In this document: positions 43,344 to 52,780 of the stretch, in pieces | Numbering within the stretch: the first letter of the stretch is position 1 | Layout: each line of letters opens with the position of its first letter | DNA from: CAMEON01 sp045643785 | GTDB lineage: Bacteria; Bacillota; Clostridia; Oscillospirales; CAG-272 | Direction of reading: 5' to 3' | Assembly: GCA_045643785.1 (NCBI GenBank) | Contig: JAZRFR010000257.1 | Span: 1 to 64,000 of the forward strand | Length of the DNA: 64,000 nucleotides | Notes under the pieces: generated by a model | What the model saw: only the letters and a program-made list of their open reading frames with translations | Databases searched by the model: none | Told to the model about the DNA's origin: nothing | Position numbers and translations under genes: made by a program

Positions 43344-44456
43344 TTACCAAGCGTCGCTCTCATCCTCGGGGATGGCTTCCTTCATGGCCACGATGGCGCA
43401 CTCGATCATGGAATCATCGGGTTCAAGGACCGTGATGTGCTGCAACCACACGCCGGGAAGAGAGATCAGGCGGGTGAGCCAATTATCAAAACGGCCGCAG
43501 AATTTGATCAGCTCGTAGCCGAGACCCATGATGAGGGGGAAAACGGCCAGTTTACACAGGACACGGAAAATGGTGGGGAGATCGGCAGGGATAAAGAATC
43601 CAACGACGATGGAAACAATCATCATCAGAATGAGGAATGAGGTACCGCAACGGGGGTGGAAGCGGCGTTCCTTACGGATATTCTCAACGGTCAATTCAAG
43701 TCCGTGCTCGTAGCAGAAGATAGTCTTATGCTCGGCACCGTGGAACTGGAAGGTGCGGCGGATATCCTTCAAAAGAAGCATGACGGACATATAACCGAGC
43801 AACAGAACAACTCGAAGAATACCCTCAAAAATCGATTGAACGAAACGGTTATCGGCATCGATCCAGGAAATGTAGCGGGCAAGCACATCATCGTACAGCC
43901 ATGCGGGCAAAACGATGAACAAACCAACGGCGAGGACGATAGCGAAAAGCACGCTGACGATCATGATGACGGTCATCAGAGCCGAGGATTCCTCCTTTTT
44001 CTTGGCAGGCGCTTCAGTTGCGGAAGCAGACTCGGTGGGAGTATCAGCAGGGGCGTCGGCCTCGACAGGCTCGACGGGAGTTTCGGCTACGGGCTCGATG
44101 ATTCCCTTCTTCGCGGCTTTGGCTGCTTTTTTGGCGGCCTTTTTCGCGGCTTTCTCCCGCTCCATTTCGGCTTCTGCCTCCTCAAGACCGGAGATCTCGG
44201 CGGAGCGCATGAGGCACTTATAGCCGAAGGTCATGGAATCGATAAAGCCGAAGATGCCGCGGATGATGGGCCAGCGGCAAATAGCGGGGCGTTTCTTCCC
44301 TTCAGTGGGAAATGTTTCCAGGATGATCTCACCCTTGGGATTACGGACGGCCATGGCAGTGGTCTTAGGGCCACGCATCATGATGCCTTCCATAAGAGCC
44401 TGACCGCCGATGGAGGTCTTCCTCACGGGGCAAGCGTTGGGCTGTTTCTTACTCAT
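43344..44456 (-). CDS. DUF1385 membrane protein (YqhQ-like)
   Basis: A 370-residue membrane protein of the DUF1385 family, recognisable by the N-terminal S-I-G-G-Q-A-L-M-E-G-I-M-M-R-G-P and the later F-H-G-A-E-H-K-T-I-F-C-Y-E. Five or so transmembrane helices follow. A charged Ala/Lys/Glu-rich stretch (about 95-160) with alternating K-K-A-A units is inserted in the cytosolic loop and looks like a species-specific low-complexity expansion. GAAAGGAAAT precedes the ATG at 44456. No defined function. Confidence 0.9.
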   Translation of the reverse strand: MSKKQPNACPVRKTSIGGQALMEGIMMRGPKTTAMAVRNPKGEIILETFPTEGKKRPAICRWPIIRGIFGFIDSMTFGYKCLMRSAEISGLEEAEAEMEREKAAKKAAKKAAKAAKKGIIEPVAETPVEPVEADAPADTPTESASATEAPAKKKEESSALMTVIMIVSVLFAIVLAVGLFIVLPAWLYDDVLARYISWIDADNRFVQSIFEGILRVVLLLGYMSVMLLLKDIRRTFQFHGAEHKTIFCYEHGLELTVENIRKERRFHPRCGTSFLILMMIVSIVVGFFIPADLPTIFRVLCKLAVFPLIMGLGYELIKFCGRFDNWLTRLISLPGVWLQHITVLEPDDSMIECAIVAMKEAIPEDESDAW

Positions 44457-44673
44457 GTGTATTTCCTTTCGATCCGTGTGGCAAAGCACACAGACTATTC
44501 CATATTAAATCAGTATATTGTACCACAGAGTTATGAACTCCATGTGAATTTGCTTGAAATTCCCCGCTTGCGAAACATACGAAAATGTTTTTTCATCGCA
44601 GGATGTGACAGTTTTTTCATATTCATTGCGATATAATTCAGGTACATACTACTGCAAAAGAAAGGATTTATCC
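44457..44673. other. Divergent intergenic region DUF1385/mcsA
   Basis: It holds TATAAT (44632-44637) upstream of mcsA without a good -35 at 17 bp, an extended -10 TGG-TACAAT on the minus strand (complement of 44517-44525), and a GTGTG-GCAAAG-CACAC hairpin (about 44476-44491). No CtsR-type direct repeat (GGTCAAA-type heptads) was found. Confidence 0.45.
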
Positions 44674-45213
44674 ATGCTGTGTGAAAGATGCAACAAGAAA
44701 AAGATTGCCGTGCTGTTTCGGGAAAACGTAAACGGGCGTATTCGGTCTTTACAAGTATGCCACGATTGTGCCGACGTACTGGGAAACACCGAAGAACTGG
44801 AAACCATTGGCTTGGAGGTCGCAGGTTCGCTCTCGCCCTTTGGGCAGGCTGACGAGATCGACCTTCCCCTCTCGGTGTACTATCCCCCCAAAAAATCTTC
44901 ACGCCCCCCTTCCGGGAGCTCCGAAAAATGCCCGGGATGCGGTATGACGTGGGAGGAGATCGTAAAGGCGGGCAAGGTTGGCTGTGCGGTGTGCTATACC
45001 GTCTATGCGGACGAGCTGTCGGAGGCAGTTCACTCTGCCCACGGAGCGGCTGAGCATACGGGACGGTGTTCGGCGGGACACCGCGCGAGGGCGCAAAAAT
45101 TGGAGAAATTGGCTACCTTGAAGAAGCGACTTAAGGAAGCCGTATCCGCCGAAAAATACGAAAATGCCGCCGAGCTTCGGGATCAGATCCGTTCCCTTGA
45201 AGCCGAGCTTTGA
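44674..45213 (+). CDS. mcsA: McsA-like activator with zinc-binding and UVR domains
   Basis: A 179-residue protein with four Cys pairs in the McsA arrangement: C3-x2-C6, C29-x2-C32, C-P-G-C-G-M-T and G-C-A-V-C-Y. A C-terminal UVR (UvrB/C) motif ends the chain (K-Y-E-N-A-A-E-L-R-D-Q-I-R). McsA activates the protein arginine kinase McsB and binds metals. The ATG at 44674 follows AAAGGA; the upstream in-frame extension lacks a ribosome binding site. It starts the mcsA-mcsB-clpC operon, which lacks the usual ctsR. Confidence 0.93.
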   Translation: MLCERCNKKKIAVLFRENVNGRIRSLQVCHDCADVLGNTEELETIGLEVAGSLSPFGQADEIDLPLSVYYPPKKSSRPPSGSSEKCPGCGMTWEEIVKAGKVGCAVCYTVYADELSEAVHSAHGAAEHTGRCSAGHRARAQKLEKLATLKKRLKEAVSAEKYENAAELRDQIRSLEAEL

Positions 45214-45226
45214 AAGGAGATACGCA

Positions 45227-46237
45227 ATGGCTTGGTATCATATTCCGGGAAACGAGCAGGATATTGCCGTCAGTACCCAGGTACGCTTCCTTCGTAATCT
45301 GGTCGATCTTCCCTTTACCTCCCGCTTGGATACAGCGAGAGCCAGGGATCTTCTGAATCGGGTGGGAAACATATTGGAGAAAAACGGGTTTACCCGCATT
45401 GACATGTCCGACATATCCCGCACGATCGCGCAATCCCTGATCGAAAAACACTACGTCGGCCCCTCTTTCGTACGGGAAAGTCTTCCCCACGCGCTTTTTT
45501 TGAACGAACCCTGCAATCTGTCGGTCATGGTGGGTGACGAGGATCACATTCGCATCCAGTGCATCCTCTCGGGCTTGTCCCTGCGGGATGCGTACGCGGG
45601 TGCTGACAAGATCGAATCCCTGCTGGACAGCAATCTGGATATCGCCTTTGACAAAAAGTGGGGGTATTTGACCAGCAATCCCGCTGATCTTGGTACGGCC
45701 ATGCGTATCACCGTCACCCTTTGTCTCCCCATGTTGTCCCGTAGCCGCCGTATGGATTCGATTTCTATGTCCCTTGGGCAAATGGGCTTTCTCATGCGGA
45801 GAGTCAGCGGAGGATCGCTCACACCGCTTGGATCCTTGGTTCAGATCAGCAATCGCATTACCCTCGGTATGACCGAAGAAAGCCTGCTGAACCGAATGGA
45901 GGCGGCTGTAGAGCAGGTCATTACGCAAGAACGCAGGATGCGGGATTCGGCCATGCATGCCGACGCCCACGCCGTGACCGACCGTGTATTCCGTGCGGAA
46001 GGAATCCTCCGTCACGCGCATACGTTGACCGCTGAAGAAATGACCGACCTTTTAACACAGCTCCGACTGGGCGCTTCCTTGGGGCTGACGGCGGCGCGGA
46101 TCGATTGCATCACGTCGCTTCTTGTCGAAGCGATGCCGTCCACCCTTTCCATCGGCGGGGACAGTCATCCTAAATCCGATCAGGAAAGAAATATTCTGCG
46201 CGCGCGGTTGGTTAAAGAGAGGCTTTTCGGGGCATGA
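45227..46237 (+). CDS. mcsB: McsB-like protein, catalytic residues substituted (probable pseudokinase)
   Basis: A 336-residue guanido-kinase-fold protein by position and blocks (E-D-H-I-R-I-Q at 105-111, Q-I-S-N-R-I-T-L-G at 206-214). McsB normally phosphorylates arginines on client proteins for ClpC-ClpP. Key positions differ: the catalytic-Cys motif (usually T-S-C-P-T-N-x-G-T-G) reads T-S-N-P-A-D-L-G-T-A with Asn151; the ATP-contact S-S-R reads S-T-Q (Q18); the R-G-x-Y-G-E-G-S loop reads R-R-V-S-G-G-S; and the allosteric R-D-x-x-R-A reads R-N-I-L-R-A. It may be inactive or altered. AAAGGAG supports the start at 45227. Confidence 0.85.
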   Translation: MAWYHIPGNEQDIAVSTQVRFLRNLVDLPFTSRLDTARARDLLNRVGNILEKNGFTRIDMSDISRTIAQSLIEKHYVGPSFVRESLPHALFLNEPCNLSVMVGDEDHIRIQCILSGLSLRDAYAGADKIESLLDSNLDIAFDKKWGYLTSNPADLGTAMRITVTLCLPMLSRSRRMDSISMSLGQMGFLMRRVSGGSLTPLGSLVQISNRITLGMTEESLLNRMEAAVEQVITQERRMRDSAMHADAHAVTDRVFRAEGILRHAHTLTAEEMTDLLTQLRLGASLGLTAARIDCITSLLVEAMPSTLSIGGDSHPKSDQERNILRARLVKERLFGA

Positions 46238-46271
46238 TCTATGCAACGGTTGCATCAAACAGGAGGGACAC

Positions 46272-48788
46272 ATGACAAATCGGTTCACGTCAAGAGCGCA
46301 GAACGCCTTGAATTACGCATTGCGGGAGGCTTCTTTACTGGGTCACACGTATATTGGTTCGGAGCATCTGCTCCTGGGACTATTGCGGGAAGAAAACGGG
46401 ATCGCATCCAAGCTCATGCACGGAAAAGGGGCGGATATGGATAAGATCCGCCGTATGTTGATGGATCTTTCGGGCGCAGGCGCCGAAACCCACGTTTCCC
46501 CCTCCGATATGACACCGCGGGTCCGCAAAATCATTCTGGATTCGGCCGCAGAGGCCTCCCGTTGCGGGCAGTCCTACGTGGGGACCGAGCATCTTCTGCT
46601 GGCGCTTTTGGATGAGCCGAGCTGTGTGGCGGTTCGGATTCTGGAGTCAACCGCGGTATCCTGTGACGATCTGCGGAAAGATGTGATCAATTTTCTTTCC
46701 TCGGCACCGAACTCCGCGACTCCCCATCGCAGAGATCCGTTGCGAGCCGATCATCGGGACGCAGACACATCTTCCAAGGATGACTTTCGTGGCACACGGC
46801 GGGATGGCAATCGGGAATCGGAGAGAGAGGACACGCGTATTCCGGGTATGCCCACGCTGTCCAAATACGGGCGGGATCTTACGGCGCTGGCTCAAGCAGG
46901 CAAGCTGGATCCCGTCATTGGGCGAGAGGCCGAGACCGAGCGTGTCATTCGGGTTCTTTCCCGACGGCAAAAGAACAATCCCTGTCTGATCGGAGAGCCC
47001 GGAGTCGGGAAAACCGCCGTCGTGGAAGGATTGGCGCAACGCATTGCAGACGGAAACGTTCCCGAGCCGTTGCGAGACCGATCCATCGTCACGCTGGATC
47101 TCCCCGGTATGATCGCAGGCGCGAAGTATCGCGGTGAATTCGAGGATCGTCTGAAGAGTGTCATGAACGAGGTACGAAAGAATTCTTCTGTCATTCTGTT
47201 CATTGACGAGATCCACACCGTCGTGGGCGCAGGCGCGGCTGAAGGTGCCGTGGATGCGGCCAACATTCTAAAGCCTGCTCTTTCCCGCGGTGATATGCGG
47301 TTGATTGGCGCGACAACGGTCGCGGAATACCGACAAAGCATTGAAAAGGACGCGGCGCTGGAGCGGCGCTTTCAGGCTGTGACGGTGCGTGAGCCGACTA
47401 CGGACGAGGCTATGAAAATATTGCTGGGACTTCGCCCAAAATACGAGGCTCATCACAAGGTCAAGATCACCGACGGGGCGCTTCGCGCGGCGATTGATCT
47501 GTCCGTGCGCTACATTCCGGATCGTTTCCTGCCGGATAAGGCCATCGATCTTCTGGATGAAGCGGCGGCGCTTCTGCTGATATCCAGTCTGACCGAACCC
47601 ACTGATTTGAAAGAGCTGGAAGATGAATTGGCCTCGGTGGCGCGGGAAAAGGAGGAGGCGATCAAGGCGCAGGAATTTGAGCTTGCGGCGCAGCTGCGGG
47701 ACAAAGAATGCAGTAAACAGGAAGCGTATCAACGGGCCAAGAACAGTTGGGAACAGAATTCGCAGGGGAATCACAGCTCCCGCGATTCCGTAACCGAGAA
47801 TCACGTGGCGGATATTGTGACCGAGTGGACAGGCATTCCTGTTTCCCGCTTGATGCAAAGCGAAAACGAACGTCTTCTTAATCTTGAACATCAACTGAGC
47901 GAGCGTGTCATCGGACAAAAGGAAGCTGTTTCCGCAGTAGCAAGTGCCATACGCCGCGGACGGTTGGGTTTGAAGGATCCCAGACTTCCCATCGGATCTT
48001 TCATATTCCTGGGACAAACGGGGGTCGGAAAAACCGAATTGACCCGCGCTTTGGCGGCGGCCATGTTCGGAAGCGAAAAAGCCTTGATCCGCTTCGATAT
48101 GTCCGAATATATGGAGAAGCACAGCGTATCCCGTCTCATTGGCTCGCCTCCCGGCTACGTGGGGCATGAGGAGGGCGGTCAACTGACGGAGCGCATACGC
48201 CGTCAGCCCTACTCGGTGATCCTGTTTGACGAGTTGGAAAAGGCGCATCCCGACGTATTCAATATTCTTTTACAGGTACTGGACGACGGATCGCTAACGG
48301 ATTCCCTGGGGCATCGGGTCAATTTCAGCAACACCGTGATCATTATGACCTCCAATCTGGGCGCGGGAGAGAATTTGCATAAGTCCGTTGGTTTCTCGTC
48401 CTCGTCCGAGGCAACCCGTGACCGTGACAGAATGCTTACGGCCTTGAAATCCGCTTTTCGTCCTGAATTTCTCAACCGAATCGACGAAATCGTGGTATTC
48501 GGGCGGTTAGGCGAAGAAGAAATCCGTCGTATTGCTTCCCTGCTTTTGGAGGAGATACGGAAGCGAGTGAAGGATCTGGGCATTGACCTGACCTTCTCGG
48601 AGGAGGTGATCTCGCTTCTCGCAAAGGAAGGCTATCATCCCGCGTACGGCGCGCGGCCTCTGCGGCGAGCCGCCGTAAAGCTCATAGAGGAACCGCTGGC
48701 ACAGGAAATGCTGACGGGAAAAGTTCGGGACGGGGATCGGGTACAAGCAAGCGTACGGGAAGGCACGTTGATTTTTGAAAAGAGCTGA
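46272..48788 (+). CDS. clpC: ATP-dependent Clp protease ATP-binding subunit ClpC
   Basis: An 838-residue Hsp100 unfoldase that feeds clients to ClpP. Domain order: N-domain repeats with S-E-H (Glu31) and T-E-H (Glu106), which in Bacillus bind phosphoarginine; the first AAA+ with Walker A G-E-P-G-V-G-K-T (241-248); a UVR/M-like middle segment (about 510-560); and the second AAA+ with G-Q-T-G-V-G-K-T. The linker at 145-195 is charged and longer than usual. AGGAGGG precedes the ATG at 46272; an upstream open frame lacks a signal. It is last in the operon. Confidence 0.96.
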   Translation: MTNRFTSRAQNALNYALREASLLGHTYIGSEHLLLGLLREENGIASKLMHGKGADMDKIRRMLMDLSGAGAETHVSPSDMTPRVRKIILDSAAEASRCGQSYVGTEHLLLALLDEPSCVAVRILESTAVSCDDLRKDVINFLSSAPNSATPHRRDPLRADHRDADTSSKDDFRGTRRDGNRESEREDTRIPGMPTLSKYGRDLTALAQAGKLDPVIGREAETERVIRVLSRRQKNNPCLIGEPGVGKTAVVEGLAQRIADGNVPEPLRDRSIVTLDLPGMIAGAKYRGEFEDRLKSVMNEVRKNSSVILFIDEIHTVVGAGAAEGAVDAANILKPALSRGDMRLIGATTVAEYRQSIEKDAALERRFQAVTVREPTTDEAMKILLGLRPKYEAHHKVKITDGALRAAIDLSVRYIPDRFLPDKAIDLLDEAAALLLISSLTEPTDLKELEDELASVAREKEEAIKAQEFELAAQLRDKECSKQEAYQRAKNSWEQNSQGNHSSRDSVTENHVADIVTEWTGIPVSRLMQSENERLLNLEHQLSERVIGQKEAVSAVASAIRRGRLGLKDPRLPIGSFIFLGQTGVGKTELTRALAAAMFGSEKALIRFDMSEYMEKHSVSRLIGSPPGYVGHEEGGQLTERIRRQPYSVILFDELEKAHPDVFNILLQVLDDGSLTDSLGHRVNFSNTVIIMTSNLGAGENLHKSVGFSSSSEATRDRDRMLTALKSAFRPEFLNRIDEIVVFGRLGEEEIRRIASLLLEEIRKRVKDLGIDLTFSEEVISLLAKEGYHPAYGARPLRRAAVKLIEEPLAQEMLTGKVRDGDRVQASVREGTLIFEKS

Positions 48789-48793
48789 ACGTG

Positions 48794-48833
48794 AAAAAGG
48801 AACCCACTACTGTGGGTTCCCTTTTCTGTTTTT
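48794..48833 (+). terminator. Terminator after clpC
   Basis: GGAACCCAC (48799-48807) and GTGGGTTCC (48812-48820) pair perfectly with a 4-base loop, flanked by AAAAA and CTTTTCTGTTTTT. It also faces the convergent surface-protein gene. Confidence 0.92.
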
Positions 48834-48837
48834 GAAC

Positions 48838-51800
48838 TTATTCTTTGCGCTTTCGGCACAGAACGAATCCTGCCGCCGCCAAGAGCAAGACAATGGGGGC
48901 GATCACAACGGATCCGCATCCCTGTCCCTTGCCGGGTTCATCGGAAGTGCCCGCGCCGTCTCCGCTTGAAGCACCGTTTCCGGTCATGGGAGCGGTGTCA
49001 TGATCGGCCTTGGTTTCATCCTCGGTGGGTAAATCTTTACCCAAATTCAAGGTGTTTACCAAGCGCTGATCGGGGGTATACGTCACTTCGGCGTAGGTAC
49101 CGCCCAGCAGGGTTTCCACTCGGCTTCCATCGGCAATCTGGGAGGCATACGCAATATAGAGGTTAGCGCACTCCATGGTCTGATTTCGGGTGGTCAAGGC
49201 GATCTGGGAGCCCGAAGAATTGATGCGGGTATCTTCCACGGTAAGCACCTCTTTCCCGCTTGCGTCACAGAGAATGGCTTTGCCGTAGTACTGCTGCCCC
49301 GTGCCGTCCGTCTTGTAGACTACGCCGGGATTCTCCAGTTTGACCGAGCACATCAGAATATCGTTGAAATAAATGGATACTTGCTCGCAATCATCCACCA
49401 CACGGAGCTTGAACCATCCGTTTGCATCGGGCTGGAAATCCTTCGAATAGGGGAAAGTATAGGAAGCAGAAGCGACCCCCAATCCATCGGCGGCATACCG
49501 CTTGATGCGGACGGTAATGGCGTTCGCGTCGGGGTAGAGTCCGATGCCGGAGCCTGCGGTGGAAGAACCGCCGTGCTTACGACCGCCGTTCTCGGCGTAC
49601 CAGTCCCACTCAAAGTAATTGAATACCTGATCCACGTTGAAGTTCGCCGGGTTTTTAGGAACGTACGCACCGGGCATTTCGCCGCGTACGTAGATAGCGC
49701 TGTTGCCGTATTCAACCATGTGGATATCCGCCGAGAACTCGTAGGAGCCCTCCACGTCGTTCCAGGTACGGAGATCGCAATATCCCTTAAGTCGCAGGTA
49801 ATTTCCTGCGTCGCCCTTCATGACCTGGGCCGTACAGTTATTCGTACCGCGGGCAAACTCAAACTGTTCTGCTATGGGGGTATTATTCACGAAGGTTCCT
49901 GCCCTCATGGTATCCATATCGTAGAGCACATCGATTACGGTATCCTTGACCGAAATATCCAGATCAGCGGAAGGCTTCTGTATAACTGCGCCGTTGGCAG
50001 AAGTCTTTCCTTCCTCGGTCACCAGAACGGTCTTCGCTACGGAAGTCGTTTCGTAATCTTCGCAGATATAGGTGTAGCCAAAGCGATTATCGGGGGCAGT
50101 ATCACCCAGATCCATGAAGGCCATGGGATCGCCGTTCTTCACGGAATTATCGGCCCATTTGAAGATCATCTTCTTCAGTTTACCGCTGATGCCCAGCAGT
50201 TCCTTGGGGAGACGGATAGTCATGTAGGGACCTTCCATATAGAAGTACGCGCCACCTACGATCTCGGACTCAAAGGAGTTATCCTTGAATTTTTCCACGG
50301 TCACGACAAAGGAATCACGGTCACGGTTGAGCACGTAATCGTAACCTTCCCAACCCGTGGTCACATCGCCATCCACGTTGAGATAGAGGTTCATCCACTC
50401 GGTATCGTTATCGATGATGATATCATGGGAGGTTTTGATCAAGAAGTACAGGTTGTCCTCATCCTGGGAAACCTTGGCGTACTCGAAATCGTTACGACCG
50501 GTATTGTTGATATAGCGGAAGTCTGCGTCGTAGCTGACGGTGTTGCGATGCTCGACATCGTAGAGAGAGTCCATGTAGGTCAGTTCAATTTTATCCCAGG
50601 AAGAGATATCGTAAATGTTGACCGAGGTCTGATGGTCCGCAACGGGAGTCGCACCAATACCCTTGAACTGACGGATATAATCCACCATCTGGTAGTAGTA
50701 ATTATCTCCGATACCGTAACCGTCCTGATTCCGCATAGGCTCGCCGTCACGGGAGAATTCGCAGTTGAACTGATCTACGTAAGCAAATTTAGCCGTGGTA
50801 TTGGCCATGTTTTGCGGAGTGTCCGAATGGAAGCAGCCTGCGATCCACTCGTTCCATCCCGTAATCATCATGACGAAGGGATCGTCAGCGGCAATATTTT
50901 CGTTGACGAGGTAGTTGACCGCGCCGAACTGGGATTCGAAGCAGAGTCCCTTCCCTGCCTGCTCCACGGAGGAGAACTCCATGTCGCCTTTGCCGTTGTT
51001 GGGCTCGCGGTTGTTGACGAAGCTACGGCCCTTGCTCATAGTGGGATGATGACCCATAGCAACTGCCAAGGATTCAAAGTTCCCCTCTCCATCGCGTCCC
51101 CAGCCGCCGTTACGCATTTGCACTACTCGCGTGCTTGATTCAGGCTTATAGATATATTCCTGCAGCCATGCCCAGTAGTTATCCGCATCGGTCCACGCCC
51201 AGCTTCCGCGGACAGTGAATTTCTCGTCTACCTGCTTCTTAGTGGCACCCGACAGGCCGGAATAATTACCGAAAACCAAAGGCTTGCCTTCCCACATGAA
51301 GAACAGCTCGCTGTACTTGTCCCAGTTCGCATCGGAGTAGACGGTGGTAAACAGCTTCTGCATATTGGATTGGAAGGTAGAAGGGGTATCGCCGTTGAAA
51401 AATACGATCTGGGGAGTATCAATGCCCTCTTTCCGCATTGCCAGCCAGGTATCGAACAGAGCGGTGTGACCGGGGATGAATACCTCCGCGTTGGAGACGT
51501 CCAGGTAAATGAAGTCAACCCCTGCCTGCTCCAGCATGTAGGCGTGCTTGCGATACACCCAAGTATCGGTATTGATGTAGTAGCCGAAGTAAGGTTCTGC
51601 CCAGTACGCTTCCCCTCCGTTTTCTTCAATGCGTTTGATGGCATTCTCGGCTCCCAGCTCCAGGTACAGCTTAGTATTGTCCTGTACGTGAACGCCTGCA
51701 CCGACCCAGCAAAGGAAGTAGAACAGACCTACGTAGCGGTTGTCCTTGGGGTCGCCTGCCTTGGTGTTATCGGCCACGGTGCGGTCCAGGGCATCGTGAG

Positions 51801-52632
51801 CCGTCCAGGTAGAATAGTCGATCTTACGAAGTTCCTCGGCTTCGGGGATGTTGCGAGTCTCCTCCACGTTGGTGAAGATCACGTTATCGATGTAGCCGTC
51901 GATATCCCTCATATCCAGCGAGAAGTATCCCGAGGGATATAATTTACACTGGTTTGTCTCCGCCTTCACGGCGCCGTCGGCTCCGCAAAAGGCCAAATAC
52001 CCATCTTCGGAGTACTTGACGGAGGCGATCACGGTTTCTCCGCAAGAAAGCGTGATGGTATCAAGGCCTTCATGCAGGGTAAAATTCTTCGCCTCTGCCA
52101 AAGATACGGGCATGGCAACCGTTGTCTCCAGACCACACTCGGGTTCAAAGATTCTCATAGTATCGGTACCGTCGAAGGCGAACCAGACCCCCCGCTTGGA
52201 AGTATCTGCCGCTACGCGGGAGGTGCGGACACCTAGGTATACGGTACCACCCGTGAGCTTGAGATCGAAGGACAGGTAGCCTTCCTCCAAACCGTAGTTG
52301 TCGCCCAAGCCAACGGCAGATCCGAAGATGAAGTCCTTTCCTTCCTTGGTCGTCAGCGCCCCATCCACGATCTCGGCGTTGGCGCGGTTGCTCATGACAA
52401 TGGCTGTATCGGTGGCGTAATGGTTGATTCGATCCAGGGAAAAGTCGTATCCGTGTGTGACCAGATTACGGGTCATAAAACCGTAATCGTAGCCACCCTC
52501 ATGTTCTGTAATCGCCGCGCCTCCGTAAGTCGCCGCGGGTTCTTCGGCAAACACGGTCGGGATCGTCAAAGCCGTACCAACCGTCATCAAAGCCGCCAAA
52601 ACTGCGGCTGTCGTTCGTTTCCAATTTCTCAT
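48838..52632 (-). CDS. Large surface glycosidase-like protein (GH71/GH99-like) with Gly-Cys-Gly C-terminal anchor
   Basis: A 1,264-residue secreted protein. The Sec signal peptide ends near V-F-A (residue 29). A beta-sandwich (about 40-260) precedes a TIM-barrel-like region (about 295-625) with Y-V-G-L-F-Y-F-L-C-W-V-G and T-G-W-N-E-W-I-A-G, which recall GH71/GH99-type endo-glycosidases; the exact family is not certain. Two further beta-rich, probably carbohydrate-binding, domains follow (about 670-890 and 930-1200). A Gly/Ser/Asp linker leads to a C-terminal G-C-G-S-V-V, hydrophobic helix and C-R-K-R-K-E end like that of the NPCBM protein. AAAGGAG precedes the start. The local promoter is clear. 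Confidence 0.82.
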   Translation of the reverse strand: MRNWKRTTAAVLAALMTVGTALTIPTVFAEEPAATYGGAAITEHEGGYDYGFMTRNLVTHGYDFSLDRINHYATDTAIVMSNRANAEIVDGALTTKEGKDFIFGSAVGLGDNYGLEEGYLSFDLKLTGGTVYLGVRTSRVAADTSKRGVWFAFDGTDTMRIFEPECGLETTVAMPVSLAEAKNFTLHEGLDTITLSCGETVIASVKYSEDGYLAFCGADGAVKAETNQCKLYPSGYFSLDMRDIDGYIDNVIFTNVEETRNIPEAEELRKIDYSTWTAHDALDRTVADNTKAGDPKDNRYVGLFYFLCWVGAGVHVQDNTKLYLELGAENAIKRIEENGGEAYWAEPYFGYYINTDTWVYRKHAYMLEQAGVDFIYLDVSNAEVFIPGHTALFDTWLAMRKEGIDTPQIVFFNGDTPSTFQSNMQKLFTTVYSDANWDKYSELFFMWEGKPLVFGNYSGLSGATKKQVDEKFTVRGSWAWTDADNYWAWLQEYIYKPESSTRVVQMRNGGWGRDGEGNFESLAVAMGHHPTMSKGRSFVNNREPNNGKGDMEFSSVEQAGKGLCFESQFGAVNYLVNENIAADDPFVMMITGWNEWIAGCFHSDTPQNMANTTAKFAYVDQFNCEFSRDGEPMRNQDGYGIGDNYYYQMVDYIRQFKGIGATPVADHQTSVNIYDISSWDKIELTYMDSLYDVEHRNTVSYDADFRYINNTGRNDFEYAKVSQDEDNLYFLIKTSHDIIIDNDTEWMNLYLNVDGDVTTGWEGYDYVLNRDRDSFVVTVEKFKDNSFESEIVGGAYFYMEGPYMTIRLPKELLGISGKLKKMIFKWADNSVKNGDPMAFMDLGDTAPDNRFGYTYICEDYETTSVAKTVLVTEEGKTSANGAVIQKPSADLDISVKDTVIDVLYDMDTMRAGTFVNNTPIAEQFEFARGTNNCTAQVMKGDAGNYLRLKGYCDLRTWNDVEGSYEFSADIHMVEYGNSAIYVRGEMPGAYVPKNPANFNVDQVFNYFEWDWYAENGGRKHGGSSTAGSGIGLYPDANAITVRIKRYAADGLGVASASYTFPYSKDFQPDANGWFKLRVVDDCEQVSIYFNDILMCSVKLENPGVVYKTDGTGQQYYGKAILCDASGKEVLTVEDTRINSSGSQIALTTRNQTMECANLYIAYASQIADGSRVETLLGGTYAEVTYTPDQRLVNTLNLGKDLPTEDETKADHDTAPMTGNGASSGDGAGTSDEPGKGQGCGSVVIAPIVLLLAAAGFVLCRKRKE

Positions 52633-52661
52633 ATCGATTCTCCTTTCGGACGGATGTATAT

Positions 52662-52690
52662 ATTATACACATTCCCTCGATATATTGCAA
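52662..52690 (-). promoter_or_regulatory. Promoter of the large surface-protein gene
   Basis: Minus strand TTGCAA (complement of 52685-52690), 17-bp spacer, TATAAT (complement of 52662-52667). It lies 30 bp upstream of the start codon. Confidence 0.7.
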
Positions 52691-52724
52691 TACTGTTTTG
52701 TCATTTTTGTGCAAAATGCTGCAC

Positions 52725-52758
52725 AAAAAAACCTGCCGCTGTAAGCGACAGGTTTTTT
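52725..52758 (-). terminator. Terminator after the DUF4430-like lipoprotein gene
   Basis: AAAAAACCTG.CGCT pairs with AGCG.CAGGTTTTTT around a 3-base loop, with one mismatch. The minus-strand reading gives a U-rich tail. It lies 23 bp beyond the stop codon. Confidence 0.85.
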
Positions 52759-52780
52759 GTATAGCGCCAACCGATGGAAA

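Noticed and set aside
44457..44673. CtsR operator upstream of mcsA
   Set aside because: No pair of GGTCAAA-type heptads with a three-base gap is present on either strand.
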